Of a DNA stretch of 64,000 nt, positions 27,437 to 36,079 are shown piece after piece (within the stretch, counting starts at the first letter, position 1; each line of letters starts with the position of its first letter). Below the pieces are notes generated by a model, which was not told the DNA's origin, did not search any database, and saw only the letters and a program-made list of their open reading frames with translations. Made by a program: the position numbers and the translations under genes. Source of the DNA: Streptomyces sp. T12 (lineage in GTDB: Bacteria; Actinomycetota; Actinomycetes; Streptomycetales; Streptomycetaceae); contig NZ_CP117866.1 of assembly GCF_028736035.1 (NCBI RefSeq), positions 4,588,001 through 4,652,000 of the forward strand. Reading direction: 5' to 3'.

Positions 27437-28084
27437 TCAGCCGCATTCTCGGAAGCGAAGCACGGGCGCGGCTCCCAGCCAGCGCAGGACCGCGTCCGTG
27501 CTGCCGCGTGCGTCCAGCTTGGCGTAGATGTTGCTGAGGTTGTTGCGGACGGTCTTCTCGCTCAGCCGTAATCGCAGCCCGATCTCCTGCGCGCCCAGGC
27601 CGGTCGACAGCAGCTCCATGATCTGCCGCTCGCGCGGCGAGAGCAGCGACCGCAGCCGCTCCATGGCCTCCCCGCCGGTGGGCATCCGCCGCGCCCCCTC
27701 CCGCAGGGCGGCGCAGGCCGCCGGGGAGAGGTACGTGTGCCCGACGGTGGCCCCGACGACGGCCGAGGAGAGCATGCAGGTGCAGTAGTCCCCCTCGACC
27801 AGATAGCCCGCCCCGCCACGGAACGCCTCGACGATGGTCTCGGTGTCCCGGCGCGGGCTGATGACGATCACCGGGACGTCGGCGGCCCACCGCTCCCGCA
27901 GCGCCGCCGAGGGGTCCTCGCAGCACAGGATCACGACGTCCGCGCCCTCCCCCACCGCCTCGAAGGGAGCGGCCGACTGCACCACCCGCCCGACGTACGG
28001 GTCGTCCGGAGCCGGCCAGTCGGGATGCGGCCAGGCATCCTCGGGGCAGGCGAGGGCGACGGTCAGTTTCCGGGAAGTGCGCAC
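27437..28084 (-). CDS. LuxR-type regulator with degenerate receiver domain
   Basis: This 215-residue protein starts at the GTG at 28084, after GGAAGGA. The C-terminal HTH (147-210; LLSPRERQIMELLSTG, SEKTVRNNLSNIYAKLDARG) is a classic NarL/LuxR DNA-binding domain. The N-terminal 120 residues follow the receiver fold, but the phosphoacceptor strand reads DVVILCCEDP (Asp replaced by Cys54) and the conserved Lys strand reads GYLVEGDY. It should therefore not be phosphorylated in the usual way. Cysteine pairs C54/C55 and C101/C103 are unusual and could sense redox or metal (inference). No sensor kinase is nearby. Confidence 0.85.
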   Translation of the reverse strand: MRTSRKLTVALACPEDAWPHPDWPAPDDPYVGRVVQSAAPFEAVGEGADVVILCCEDPSAALRERWAADVPVIVISPRRDTETIVEAFRGGAGYLVEGDYCTCMLSSAVVGATVGHTYLSPAACAALREGARRMPTGGEAMERLRSLLSPRERQIMELLSTGLGAQEIGLRLRLSEKTVRNNLSNIYAKLDARGSTDAVLRWLGAAPVLRFRECG

Positions 28085-28107
28085 GTCATGTGTCCTTCCG
28101 CCGAAGC

Positions 28108-28121
28108 CGTACGGCCGTACG
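28108..28121. repeat. 14-bp palindrome CGTACGGCCGTACG upstream of the LuxR gene
   Basis: A perfect palindrome lies 24 bases upstream of the GTG start of the LuxR-type gene. It could be an autoregulatory site, but GTAC-rich palindromes are common in Streptomyces, so support is weak. Confidence 0.35.
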
Positions 28122-28200
28122 TCTACGTCAGTACGTCCATACATACGGCGGTCGGCGTGGACATGTTCAAGCTTTCAAGAAGCGCTGCGTGCCGGGCCCG

Positions 28201-29142
28201 CTACAACAGCGGTGCCACCTGCGTCCCGAACGCCTCCATCTGATCGGTGAGTTCGGCCCGGCTGCGGCACCGGAACCGCACCTGGAGCTGGTGCACGCCC
28301 ATGGCACGGTAGGCCCGGAGCGACTCGGCCAGCTCCTCGGCGTCGCCCGTGAGGGTCCGGCGTCCGACGTCCCAGCCGGGCTTGCCGACGTACAGGGGCT
28401 CGGCGATGGCGCCGACGGTGAACGACCCCTCGATGCCTGCTTCTTCGCGCAGCCGCCGTATCCGGGCGATCTGCGCCGGGAGTCGGTCCCGCGGATCCCC
28501 CTGGGGCAGCCACCCGTCTCCCTTGAGGGCGGCTCGGCGTACGGCGGCCGGGGAGGACCCGCCGACCCACAGCGGGACGTGCTCCTGGGCGGGGCGCGGT
28601 CGCTGGCCGAGGCCCTCGAAGGCGTAGAGCTTGCCGTGGTGTTCGGGGAACTCGTCGGGCCCGAGGGCGGCGCGCAGGGCGTCGACGCACTCGTCGAGCA
28701 CGGGTCCGCGCCGCTCGAAGTCGACGCCCAGCGCCTCGAACTCCTCCCGCACATGCCCGGCCCCGACCCCGAGGATCAGCCGCCCGCCGCTGAGGTGGTC
28801 GAGGGTGGCGTACTGCTTGGCGGTGACGAGGGGATGGCGCAGGCCCACCACGGCCACGTGGCTGAGCAGCCGGACGCGCTCGGTCGCGGCCGCGAGAAAG
28901 GCGAGGGTGGCGACGGGGTCGTACCAGACCGTGCTCATCGCGGAGGCGAGGCGGCGCGGGATGGCGACGTGGTCGCAGCTCGCGAGGTAGGCGAAGCCGG
29001 CGCGGTCGGCGGTGCGGGCGAGGGCGAGCAGGTCGTCCGGGCCGGCGGAGGCCTCCCAGGGTTCGGCGTAGATCGTGCTCTGCGACTGGACGGGAAGTTG
29101 GATGCCGTAGGCAAGACGCCCTTCCGGCGACAGGGCTGGCAT
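28201..29142 (-). CDS. LLM-class oxidoreductase, probably F420-dependent
   Basis: This 313-residue protein starts at the ATG at 29142 after GAAGGGGG. Motifs: YLASCDHVAIPRR, LLSHVAVVGLRHPLV, KQYATLDHLSGGRLILGVGAGHV, and EHVPLWVGGSSPAA. The HPLxTAKQ..TLDHLSGGRLxLGVG block and GG(S)PAAxRR motif are typical of F420-dependent TIGR03619-like LLM enzymes of actinobacteria. The substrate is unknown. An imperfect member of the CTGACG dyad family lies 58-72 bases upstream. Confidence 0.87.
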   Translation of the reverse strand: MPALSPEGRLAYGIQLPVQSQSTIYAEPWEASAGPDDLLALARTADRAGFAYLASCDHVAIPRRLASAMSTVWYDPVATLAFLAAATERVRLLSHVAVVGLRHPLVTAKQYATLDHLSGGRLILGVGAGHVREEFEALGVDFERRGPVLDECVDALRAALGPDEFPEHHGKLYAFEGLGQRPRPAQEHVPLWVGGSSPAAVRRAALKGDGWLPQGDPRDRLPAQIARIRRLREEAGIEGSFTVGAIAEPLYVGKPGWDVGRRTLTGDAEELAESLRAYRAMGVHQLQVRFRCRSRAELTDQMEAFGTQVAPLL

Positions 29143-29199
29143 GGTGCCCCCTTCACTGGCGGTCCGGGATGTCGACCGGCGCGGACTACATGGTCGTAG

Positions 29200-29214
29200 C
29201 TGACGCACTGTCAG
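29200..29214. promoter_or_regulatory. Operator CTGACGCACTGTCAG (one mismatch)
   Basis: This is a 6-3-6 dyad with one mismatched position in the right arm (TGTCAG for CGTCAG). It lies 58-72 bases upstream of the LLM gene at 28201-29142, between it and the glycosyltransferase at 29314. It belongs to the seven-copy motif family. Confidence 0.6.
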
Positions 29215-29313
29215 ACAAGGGTCCGGCCCCACCGAAGGAACCCGTGCGCCCCTATTGACATCTACCCATGTGGCCCTCTAGCGCGTGATCGCTTCCAAAG
29301 GGTGGAAGCAGGG

Positions 29314-32205
29314 ATGAACGAGGTGAATGTGGACGTCGATCAGCGACCCTCCGTAGCCGACGTCGCCATGTCCGTCGTCGTGATCGTCTACAACGACGAG
29401 GCCAGGCTGCCCACGGCCGTACGCTCGGTGCTGGAGCAGACACTGCGCGGCGTCGAGGTCGTGATCGTGGACGACCACAGCACGGACGGCTCGTACGAGG
29501 TGGCCCGCCGCCTCGCCGCCGAGCACCCCGACCGGGTGCGGGCGCACCGGCTCCCCGAGAACAGCGGCGGCTGCGGCGCGCCCCGCAACCACGGCATCCT
29601 GAAGAGCCGCGGCGCCTACGTCCTCTTCCTCGACAGCGACGACGTCCTGGAGCGCAACGCCTGCCGCAACTTCCTGGAGGCGGCCGAGACCACCGGCGCC
29701 GACCTGGTCTCCGGCCTCTGTGTCCGCGTCCACGTCGACTCGCGCCACCGCAAGGAGGTCAGGTGGTACCCGTGGCTGTACGCCCGCACCCGCACCCTCG
29801 ACTCGGTCTCCGAGCTGCCTGACCTGCTGGTCTACGACACCCTGTCGACCAACAAGTGCTACCGCCGGCAGTTCCTGGTCGACAGCGGCCTGGACTTCCC
29901 CGTCGGCATCCACTACGAGGACCTGCTCTTCTCCGCCCAGGCGTACACCGCGGCCCGCCGCATCACGCTCATACCGAACCGGGTCTACGACTGGAACGTG
30001 GTCGAGAAGGCCGACGCCAAGTCGATCAGCAACCGCCGGGCCGAGATCGCCAACTTCGCGCACCGCATGGAGATGCACCGCCGGGTCGACCGACTGCTCG
30101 CCGACCAGGGCCTGCCCGAGCTGAAGTTCCGCAAGGACGTCAAGTTCCTCAAGCACGACCTGGTCCTGCACCTGCGCGACCTGCCCTTCCGGGACGCCGC
30201 CTACCGTCAGGAGTTCGCCGCTCTCGCCCGCACCTACCTGGCGTCGATCGACCCGGCCGCGTACGACGAGGTCGAGCCGATCCACGCGGTCTGCGCCTAT
30301 CTGCTGCGGATGAGCGACTGGGACAACCTGCTGCCCGCCGTGGACACGCTCACCAACCGCGACAAGGTCTCCGCCCCGCTCGCCGAGCGCGAGGGGCGGG
30401 TCTACTGGTGCGCCGAGCACATCGACGAGGACCCCCTCGCCCGCCGGATCCTGGACGTCACCGAGCTCGGCTATCACGCCCGGCCGGTCGGGAAGCTGTT
30501 CCTGCGCAACGAACTGACCGAGTACCGGCAGGAGCGGGAGCAGGGCAAGGGCGGTGTCGTCCGGCTCGCGGGGCGCGTCACCAACCCCCTCGGGGTCATC
30601 CCGGCCGGTGCCCGGCTCACCGCCGAGCTGGAGTTCTACGCCCGCCGGCAGGGCGTACGCTTCCAGACCTTCCGCTTCCCGGTGGCGACGGTGCGGCACG
30701 AGGGCCCGCACGTGTCCTGGGAGGCCTCGGCGAACCTTTCGAAGGGCCTGCGCCCGCTCGGCATCGTGGACGCCGTCTGGGACGTACGCCTCCACCTGGA
30801 CGTCGACGGCGAGCGTACGACGACCCGCCTGACCGCCGCCGGCCCCGGCCTCGCGACCGGCGAGGTGCCGGTGCGCCCCCGCCTGACCCGGCTGGTCGCC
30901 GACCGTGTCGAGCCTCAGGTCTCCGCCCGCGGCCACCTCGCCTTCCGCCTCGTCCCCGACAAGAAGGCGAACACCCTCGTCACCCGCGGACTGCAGGGCC
31001 CACCCGGCCGCCTCGCCAAGGCCGGCTACCGCAAGGCGAAGACCCTGCGCAAGAAAGCGTCCTCCGGGGACACCAAGCTCCGCCTCTACCGCGACGTCTT
31101 CCTGCGGATGCCGGTGCACAAGCGCCTGGTGGTCTTCGAGAGCCACCTGGGCCGGCAGTACAGCGACAGCCCCCGGGCGATCTACGAGGAGATGCGCCGG
31201 CAGGGGATCGACTTCGAGGCGGTGTGGTCGTACACGGGCAAGCCGCAGGGCTTCCCCAAGGACGCCACGCTGGTGCGCCGCTGGTCGCTGCCGTACCTGC
31301 GCGCGCTGGCCCGCGCCGAGTACTGGGTCGACAACCAGAGCTACCCGCTGAAGCTGACCAAGCGCCCCGGGACGACGTACATCCAGACCTGGCACGGCTC
31401 CGCGCTCAAGCGGATGGGCTTCGACGAACCCGGCTGGAAGCTCAAGTCCCGCGCCGAGCAGGCGGAACAGCAGCGCACCCTGGACCGTTTCGACCACTTC
31501 CTGATCCGCTCGGAGCACGACGTCCGCACCCTCGCCAAGGCCTTCCGGCTGCCGGAGAAGGCGCTGCTGCGCGTGGGCTACCCGCGCAACGACGCGCTCG
31601 TGCGGGCCCGCGAGGCCGCCGAACGGCCGCCGCTGGCCGCCGAGTTGGGCATCCCGTCGGACAAGAAGGTGCTGCTGTACGCCCCCACCTTCCGCCAGCA
31701 GGGCGGGCGCCGTTTCGCGCTGCCCTTCGACGTGGAGCGCTTCGCGGAGACGTTCGGCGACGAGTACGTCCTCCTCGTGCGCGCGCACTACCTCAACCAC
31801 GTCGTCCTCCCGCCGTCCGTACGAGGCCGGGTCATCGACGTGTCGGACCACCACGACGTGACCCCCGTCCTCGCCCTCGCCGACGCCCTGATCACGGACT
31901 ACTCGTCGGTGATGTTCGACTACGCCCTGCTGGACCGCCCGATGCTCTTCTTCCCGTACGACTACGAGGAGTACGTGCACGAGGGCCGCGGCACCTACTT
32001 CGACCTGCTGGAACGGGCACCGGGCCCGGTCGTCCGCACCGAGGACGAACTGCACTCCGTGCTGGGCGCTTCACCGCTGGAGGAGCAGACGGTCAAGTAC
32101 GCGGCGGCGCGGGAGCGGTTCGTGGCCGACTTCGGCGAGTACGACAAGGGCACCGCCGCGCGGCGCATCGTCGAGGAGTTCTTCGCCGATTGGAGGAAAG
32201 CGTGA
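29314..32205 (+). CDS. Fused GT2 glycosyltransferase and CDP-glycerol glycerophosphotransferase (teichoic-acid type)
   Basis: This 963-residue protein starts at the ATG at 29314 with GGTGGAA upstream. The N-terminal GT2 domain (20-240) has VVIVYNDEARLPTAVRSVL, VDDHSTDGS, SGGCGAPRN and the DXD-type LFLDSDD (residues 105-110). The C-terminal half from about 590 is a TagF/TagB-like polymerase: TWHGSALKRMG near 692, GYPRNDALV, LYAPTFRQ, and TDYSSVMFDYALLDRP near 860. Such fusions transfer sugar and glycerol-phosphate units during wall teichoic or teichulosonic acid assembly at the inner membrane face. The next gene overlaps by four bases. Confidence 0.9.
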   Translation: MNEVNVDVDQRPSVADVAMSVVVIVYNDEARLPTAVRSVLEQTLRGVEVVIVDDHSTDGSYEVARRLAAEHPDRVRAHRLPENSGGCGAPRNHGILKSRGAYVLFLDSDDVLERNACRNFLEAAETTGADLVSGLCVRVHVDSRHRKEVRWYPWLYARTRTLDSVSELPDLLVYDTLSTNKCYRRQFLVDSGLDFPVGIHYEDLLFSAQAYTAARRITLIPNRVYDWNVVEKADAKSISNRRAEIANFAHRMEMHRRVDRLLADQGLPELKFRKDVKFLKHDLVLHLRDLPFRDAAYRQEFAALARTYLASIDPAAYDEVEPIHAVCAYLLRMSDWDNLLPAVDTLTNRDKVSAPLAEREGRVYWCAEHIDEDPLARRILDVTELGYHARPVGKLFLRNELTEYRQEREQGKGGVVRLAGRVTNPLGVIPAGARLTAELEFYARRQGVRFQTFRFPVATVRHEGPHVSWEASANLSKGLRPLGIVDAVWDVRLHLDVDGERTTTRLTAAGPGLATGEVPVRPRLTRLVADRVEPQVSARGHLAFRLVPDKKANTLVTRGLQGPPGRLAKAGYRKAKTLRKKASSGDTKLRLYRDVFLRMPVHKRLVVFESHLGRQYSDSPRAIYEEMRRQGIDFEAVWSYTGKPQGFPKDATLVRRWSLPYLRALARAEYWVDNQSYPLKLTKRPGTTYIQTWHGSALKRMGFDEPGWKLKSRAEQAEQQRTLDRFDHFLIRSEHDVRTLAKAFRLPEKALLRVGYPRNDALVRAREAAERPPLAAELGIPSDKKVLLYAPTFRQQGGRRFALPFDVERFAETFGDEYVLLVRAHYLNHVVLPPSVRGRVIDVSDHHDVTPVLALADALITDYSSVMFDYALLDRPMLFFPYDYEEYVHEGRGTYFDLLERAPGPVVRTEDELHSVLGASPLEEQTVKYAAARERFVADFGEYDKGTAARRIVEEFFADWRKA

Positions 32206-33305
32206 GGGACAGCATGCCGGAGCGGGACGTCTTCCTGGTCTCCAACAGCGTGGACGAGATGGGCGGCGTGACCAGCTGGTCCCATCAGATGGCCCGGCTC
32301 TTCACCGAGCGCGGCCACCGCGTCCACGTCATCGGTGTCACCACCCCCGAGGACCCGCACCACCTCGGCGAACTCCCGTACCCCACCACCCGGTTGTACG
32401 ACGGCCAGCCGCCGGCCCCCGGCCGGGCGCGAGAGGCGAGCATGCGGGAGAAGGCCGGCGTGCTGACGGGCCTCTTCCGCGCCGCGCGTCCCGGCGGGGT
32501 CGTCATCGTGACCCAGGTGTGGGCGATGGAGTGGGTGAAGCTCGCCGACACAGGCGGTCTGACCGTCATCGGGATGAGCCACGAGTCCTTCGAGACCTCG
32601 AAGCGGTCCTCGCGCTTCCAGCGGGTCCTCAAGCACTACCGGGACGTCGACCGCATGCTCGTCCTCACCCGCGAGGACGCCGACCTGTGGATCGGCGCGG
32701 GCCTCAACAACGCCTCGTATCTGCCGAACGCCGTGCCCTGGCTGCCGGACGTGCCCTCCCCGCGCACCGAGAAGGCCGTGATCAGCATCGGCCGGCTCAG
32801 CGACGAGAAGGGCGTCGACATGCTCCTCGACACCTGGTCCGAGGTGGCCCCCCGCCACCCCGGCTGGGTGCTGAAGATCTACGGCTCCGGGGAGGACGAG
32901 GAGATCCTCAGGAAGCAGTGCACCGCCCTGGGCCTCGACGACTCGGTGACGTGGATGGGCCGCACGAGCGACGTGCCGGGCGCGTTGCGGGGCGGCTCGG
33001 TGTTCGCGCTGTCCTCCAGGGGCGAGGGCTTCCCGCTCGCCCTCATGGAGGCCATGGCCATGGGCGTCCCCTGCACCGCCTTCGACTGCGCCCCCGGCGT
33101 CCACGAGATAGTCCGCGACGGCGAGGACGGCCTCCTCGCCAGGCCCGGCAACACGGGCGAACTGGCCCGCAAGCTGGACCTGTTGATGTCGGACCGCGAG
33201 CTGCGGGACCGGATGGGCGAGGCGGCGCGGGAGAACATACGGCGGTACGGGGCGCAGGAGATCGCCGGGCGGTGGGAAGCCCTGTTCGGCTTCCTGGAGA
33301 GGTAA
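32202..33305 (+). CDS. GT4-family glycosyltransferase
   Basis: This 367-residue GT-B enzyme starts at a GTG overlapping the previous stop (GTGA), with GGAGG upstream. The N-terminal GGVTSWSHQMARLFTERGHRV acceptor-side motif and C-terminal ISIGRLSDEKGVDML, IYGSGEDEE, and SSRGEGFPLALMEAMAMGVPCTA (E-x7-E donor motif) place it in family GT4. With its neighbour it probably builds or decorates a cell-wall glycopolymer. The sugar nucleotide is unknown. Confidence 0.9.
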   Translation: MRDSMPERDVFLVSNSVDEMGGVTSWSHQMARLFTERGHRVHVIGVTTPEDPHHLGELPYPTTRLYDGQPPAPGRAREASMREKAGVLTGLFRAARPGGVVIVTQVWAMEWVKLADTGGLTVIGMSHESFETSKRSSRFQRVLKHYRDVDRMLVLTREDADLWIGAGLNNASYLPNAVPWLPDVPSPRTEKAVISIGRLSDEKGVDMLLDTWSEVAPRHPGWVLKIYGSGEDEEILRKQCTALGLDDSVTWMGRTSDVPGALRGGSVFALSSRGEGFPLALMEAMAMGVPCTAFDCAPGVHEIVRDGEDGLLARPGNTGELARKLDLLMSDRELRDRMGEAARENIRRYGAQEIAGRWEALFGFLER

Positions 33306-33308
33306 GGC

Positions 33309-33340
33309 GTACGGCCCTTCCTGGAGAGGAAGGGCCGTAC
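33309..33340. terminator. Bidirectional hairpin between glycosyltransferase and galE
   Basis: A perfect 13-bp stem (GTACGGCCCTTCC / GGAAGGGCCGTAC) with a TGGAGA loop starts three bases after the plus-strand stop, and the minus-strand galE gene ends 22 bases beyond it. It is well placed to end transcription from both sides. Confidence 0.8.
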
Positions 33341-33378
33341 TGCTCACTTCACGGGGTGGTGCTCACTTCACGGGGTGG
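33341..33378. repeat. Tandem 19-bp direct repeat at the galE 3' end
   Basis: TGCTCACTTCACGGGGTGG occurs twice, end to end (33341-33359 and 33360-33378). The second copy holds the galE stop codon. The first lies past the stop, so the duplication does not change the protein. It looks like a recent slippage duplication. Confidence 0.85.
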
Positions 33379-34334
33379 TGCGCAGTCCAGCCCGCCCACG
33401 CCGACGAGATCATGTCCGCCACCCCGTACCGCGCCTTCCAGCCCAGTTCCGCCGCGATGCGGTCGGCCGAGGCGACGACCCGGGCGGGGTCGCCCGGCCG
33501 CCGGTCCACGACCACCGGGGGCAGGGCGTGGCCGGTGAGCGCGTTGATCCGGTCGATCATCTCGCGCACCGAGACGCCCTCCCCGCGCCCGATGTTGAGG
33601 GTGAGGTCCGTGCCCGGTGCCGCGTGCAGCCGCCGCGCGGCCGCCACATGGGCCTCCGCCAGGTCGACGACGTGGATGTAGTCGCGCACGCACGTCCCGT
33701 CGGGGGTCGGGTAGTCGGCGCCGAAGATCCGCGGCGGGGCGCCCTCGGTGAGCTTCTCGAACACCATGGGGACGAGGTTGAAGACGCCGGTGTCGGCCAG
33801 TTCCGGGGTCGCCGCGCCGGCCACGTTGAAGTAGCGGAGCGAGGCCGTCGACAGACCGGTCGCCCGGCCCGTGGCCCGTACGAGCCACTCGCCGGCCAGC
33901 TTGGTCTCGCCGTACGGGCTCATCGGCTCGCACGGAGTCTCCTCGGTGACGAGGTCGACATCCGGCATGCCGTAGACGGCGGCCGATGAGGAGAACACGA
34001 ACGACGCGACCTCGGCCTCGGCGACGGCGGACAGCAGGATGCGCAGGCCCTCGACGTTCTCCCGGTAGTAGTACAACGGCAGTTCGACGGACTCGCCGAC
34101 CTGCTTCTTCGCGGCGAGGTGGACGACGCCGGTGATGCCCTGGTCCCGGATGACGCGCCCGAGCCGCTCACCGTCCAGCGTGGAGCCGAGGACCAGCGGC
34201 ACGCCCTCGGGGACCCGTTCGGCGATCCCCGTGGACAAGTCGTCGTAGACGACGGCTCGTTCTCCCGCATCGAGCATCGCGCGCACGACGTGCGCCCCGA
34301 TGTAGCCGGCGCCACCGGTGATCAGCCAGGTCAT
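33363..34334 (-). CDS. galE: UDP-glucose 4-epimerase
   Basis: This 323-residue extended SDR has the NAD-binding TWLITGGAGYIGAHV, VYDDLSTG, SSSAAVYG and the catalytic Y-x3-K in PYGETKLAGEWL. The sequence RDYIHVVDLAEAH and C-terminal LGWKARYG are typical of GalE. It interconverts UDP-glucose and UDP-galactose (or GlcNAc forms). It sits beside three glycosyltransferases, so it probably supplies galactose-type donors for the wall polymer. Its stop lies in a tandem repeat. Confidence 0.92.
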   Translation of the reverse strand: MTWLITGGAGYIGAHVVRAMLDAGERAVVYDDLSTGIAERVPEGVPLVLGSTLDGERLGRVIRDQGITGVVHLAAKKQVGESVELPLYYYRENVEGLRILLSAVAEAEVASFVFSSSAAVYGMPDVDLVTEETPCEPMSPYGETKLAGEWLVRATGRATGLSTASLRYFNVAGAATPELADTGVFNLVPMVFEKLTEGAPPRIFGADYPTPDGTCVRDYIHVVDLAEAHVAAARRLHAAPGTDLTLNIGRGEGVSVREMIDRINALTGHALPPVVVDRRPGDPARVVASADRIAAELGWKARYGVADMISSAWAGWTAHHPVK

Positions 34335-34368
34335 GTACCGCGGTCCCTTCGTCGGAGTGGGTCACAGA

Positions 34369-35961
34369 TCAGCGAAAGAGGCGTTTGAGGCGACGGCGTA
34401 TGACCTCGGTCAGTCCGCTCAAGCCGGGCGCGAGCCGCACCGCGAGCGCCCCCGAGTGGGTGGCGTACGGCTGGGCCAGCAGCACACCGTGTCGCAGGCT
34501 CGGCAGTGCGCTGCGGCGCAGCAGTCCGGCGCCCGCGAGAGCGTGGGCGGTGGTGTGCCGGTCAGTGCCGTCTCTGAAGCGCAGCCGCAGCCTGAGGTCC
34601 CAGGTGCCGCTGCCCAGCGCCGCCAGGTCCAGGGGGAACTCGGCCGACCAGGTGCCGGACTCCGGGTGGGCCGTGAGGGGCGCCGTGGCGGTGAATCCCA
34701 CCCGCCCGTCCTCCCGCTCCGCGAACTCCGCCTCCACGGTCTGCGGACCCCCCTCCGCCATCCGTCCGTACAGCTCGTGCAGGCGCAGCCGGAGCACCGT
34801 CCCACGCACGCGTGGGCGCAGTTCGGCGTCGACGGCGGCGGGCAGCCGGTGCACCGGGCGGACGAGGAGGTGGTCCAACTCCGCCTGGGGCAGGTCCGCC
34901 GACCAGACCGGGGAGCCGTCGTCCGCGTGCGCGTACGGCGGGTTCAGCCGTGCCGGGCGGGCCGCGACTTCCTTGAGCCGGTCCAGGTCGCGCGGCTCCT
35001 CGGCGGCGAGCACCACCCGGGCGACGATCCGGCCGGGCGTGGTCGCCGCCGTGAGGTCGCTCTCGTCGAAGGAGGCCAGGTACGCGCGCGTGAGGGTCCA
35101 CCACTCGCGCCGGTAGTCGGCGCCGCGCAGGTGCAGCTCGCGTGCGTACATCCGCAGCGAGTGGTCGAGGAAGCGCGCCCGCGTCGCCCGCGCCAGCCGC
35201 TTCTCCCCGGCGCTCAGCAGGATGTCGTACGACAGCCGGTCGGCGTCGATCCGGGCCTGCCAGTTGGCGGTGTCCGAGCGGTCGAGGGAGATGGACAGCC
35301 GGGCCGCCGATCGGCGCACGTGCCAGAGGTACACCGGCTCCGGGACGATCGCGATGCGTGGCCCGGCGGCCAGCACCCGTGCGCCGAAAACGAAGTCCTC
35401 GTACGGGAAGGCTCCTTCGGGGAAGCTGATCCTGTGCTCGCGCAGGAAGGCGGTGCTGTAGAGCTTGTTGACGCAGAGCGTGTCGCGGACGAGGCGCACC
35501 CGCCGGGCGGGGTGGGCGACCAGGGTGCGCCGGGTGTACAGCTCGGGCTGCCAGGGGGTCTCGCGCCCGGACGGCAGCTCCTTGCGCAGGGCCAGCCCGG
35601 ACGCGACCGGGGTGTCGTGCCGCACGGCCGCGCCCAGCAGCGCGTCGACGGCACCCAGCGGCAGCACGTCGTCGCTGTCCAGGAACATCACGTAGGGCGA
35701 GGTCGCGGCGTTCAGCCCGTCGTTTCGCGGAGTGCCGCAGCCGCCGCTGTTGGTCGGGCGCCGGATCACCTTCAGGCGCGGTTCCTCGGCGGCCAGCCCT
35801 TCCAGCAGCTCCCCGCTGCCGTCCGTCGAGCAGTCGTCGACCGCGATCACCTCACGGACGGCCGGCCCCTGCGCGAGCGCCGAGCGCACCGCGTCCGCCA
35901 CATGGGCGGCGTCGTCGTACCCGATGACGACGACAGTGACCTGCGCGTCCTGAAGAGCCAT
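34369..35961 (-). CDS. GT2-family glycosyltransferase
   Basis: This 530-residue protein has an N-terminal GT2 domain (VTVVVIGYDDAAHVADAVRSAL, VDDCSTDGS, SGGCGTPRNDGL, MFLDSDDVLP). Its sequence pattern is very close to the GT2 half of the fusion at 29314. The C-terminal part (from about 330) is beta-rich and resembles the sugar-binding or linker region of the same fusion, but there is no TagF polymerase domain. It is likely a paralog of the N-terminal half. Role: sugar transfer in wall polymer synthesis (inference from neighbours). It lies 34 bases upstream of galE on the same strand. Confidence 0.88.
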   Translation of the reverse strand: MALQDAQVTVVVIGYDDAAHVADAVRSALAQGPAVREVIAVDDCSTDGSGELLEGLAAEEPRLKVIRRPTNSGGCGTPRNDGLNAATSPYVMFLDSDDVLPLGAVDALLGAAVRHDTPVASGLALRKELPSGRETPWQPELYTRRTLVAHPARRVRLVRDTLCVNKLYSTAFLREHRISFPEGAFPYEDFVFGARVLAAGPRIAIVPEPVYLWHVRRSAARLSISLDRSDTANWQARIDADRLSYDILLSAGEKRLARATRARFLDHSLRMYARELHLRGADYRREWWTLTRAYLASFDESDLTAATTPGRIVARVVLAAEEPRDLDRLKEVAARPARLNPPYAHADDGSPVWSADLPQAELDHLLVRPVHRLPAAVDAELRPRVRGTVLRLRLHELYGRMAEGGPQTVEAEFAEREDGRVGFTATAPLTAHPESGTWSAEFPLDLAALGSGTWDLRLRLRFRDGTDRHTTAHALAGAGLLRRSALPSLRHGVLLAQPYATHSGALAVRLAPGLSGLTEVIRRRLKRLFR

Positions 35962-36079
35962 GGTTGCCCCGACCGAAGAGAAATATGTGCGTAATGGTCA
36001 TGTACGAGGTACTTCGCACCTCGGTGGGGAAGATGGCTTGTACGCGGTCGGGGTTCCGTTCCAGACCGGTTGTTTACGA

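Noticed and set aside
27100..27500. Terminal inverted repeats of the IS5-type remnant
   Set aside because: No matching pair could be found at the expected ends, so boundaries are only approximate.
29278..32055. A 925-codon minus-strand frame opposite the GT2-TagF fusion
   Set aside because: No recognisable motif and a biased composition; the plus-strand protein is well supported.
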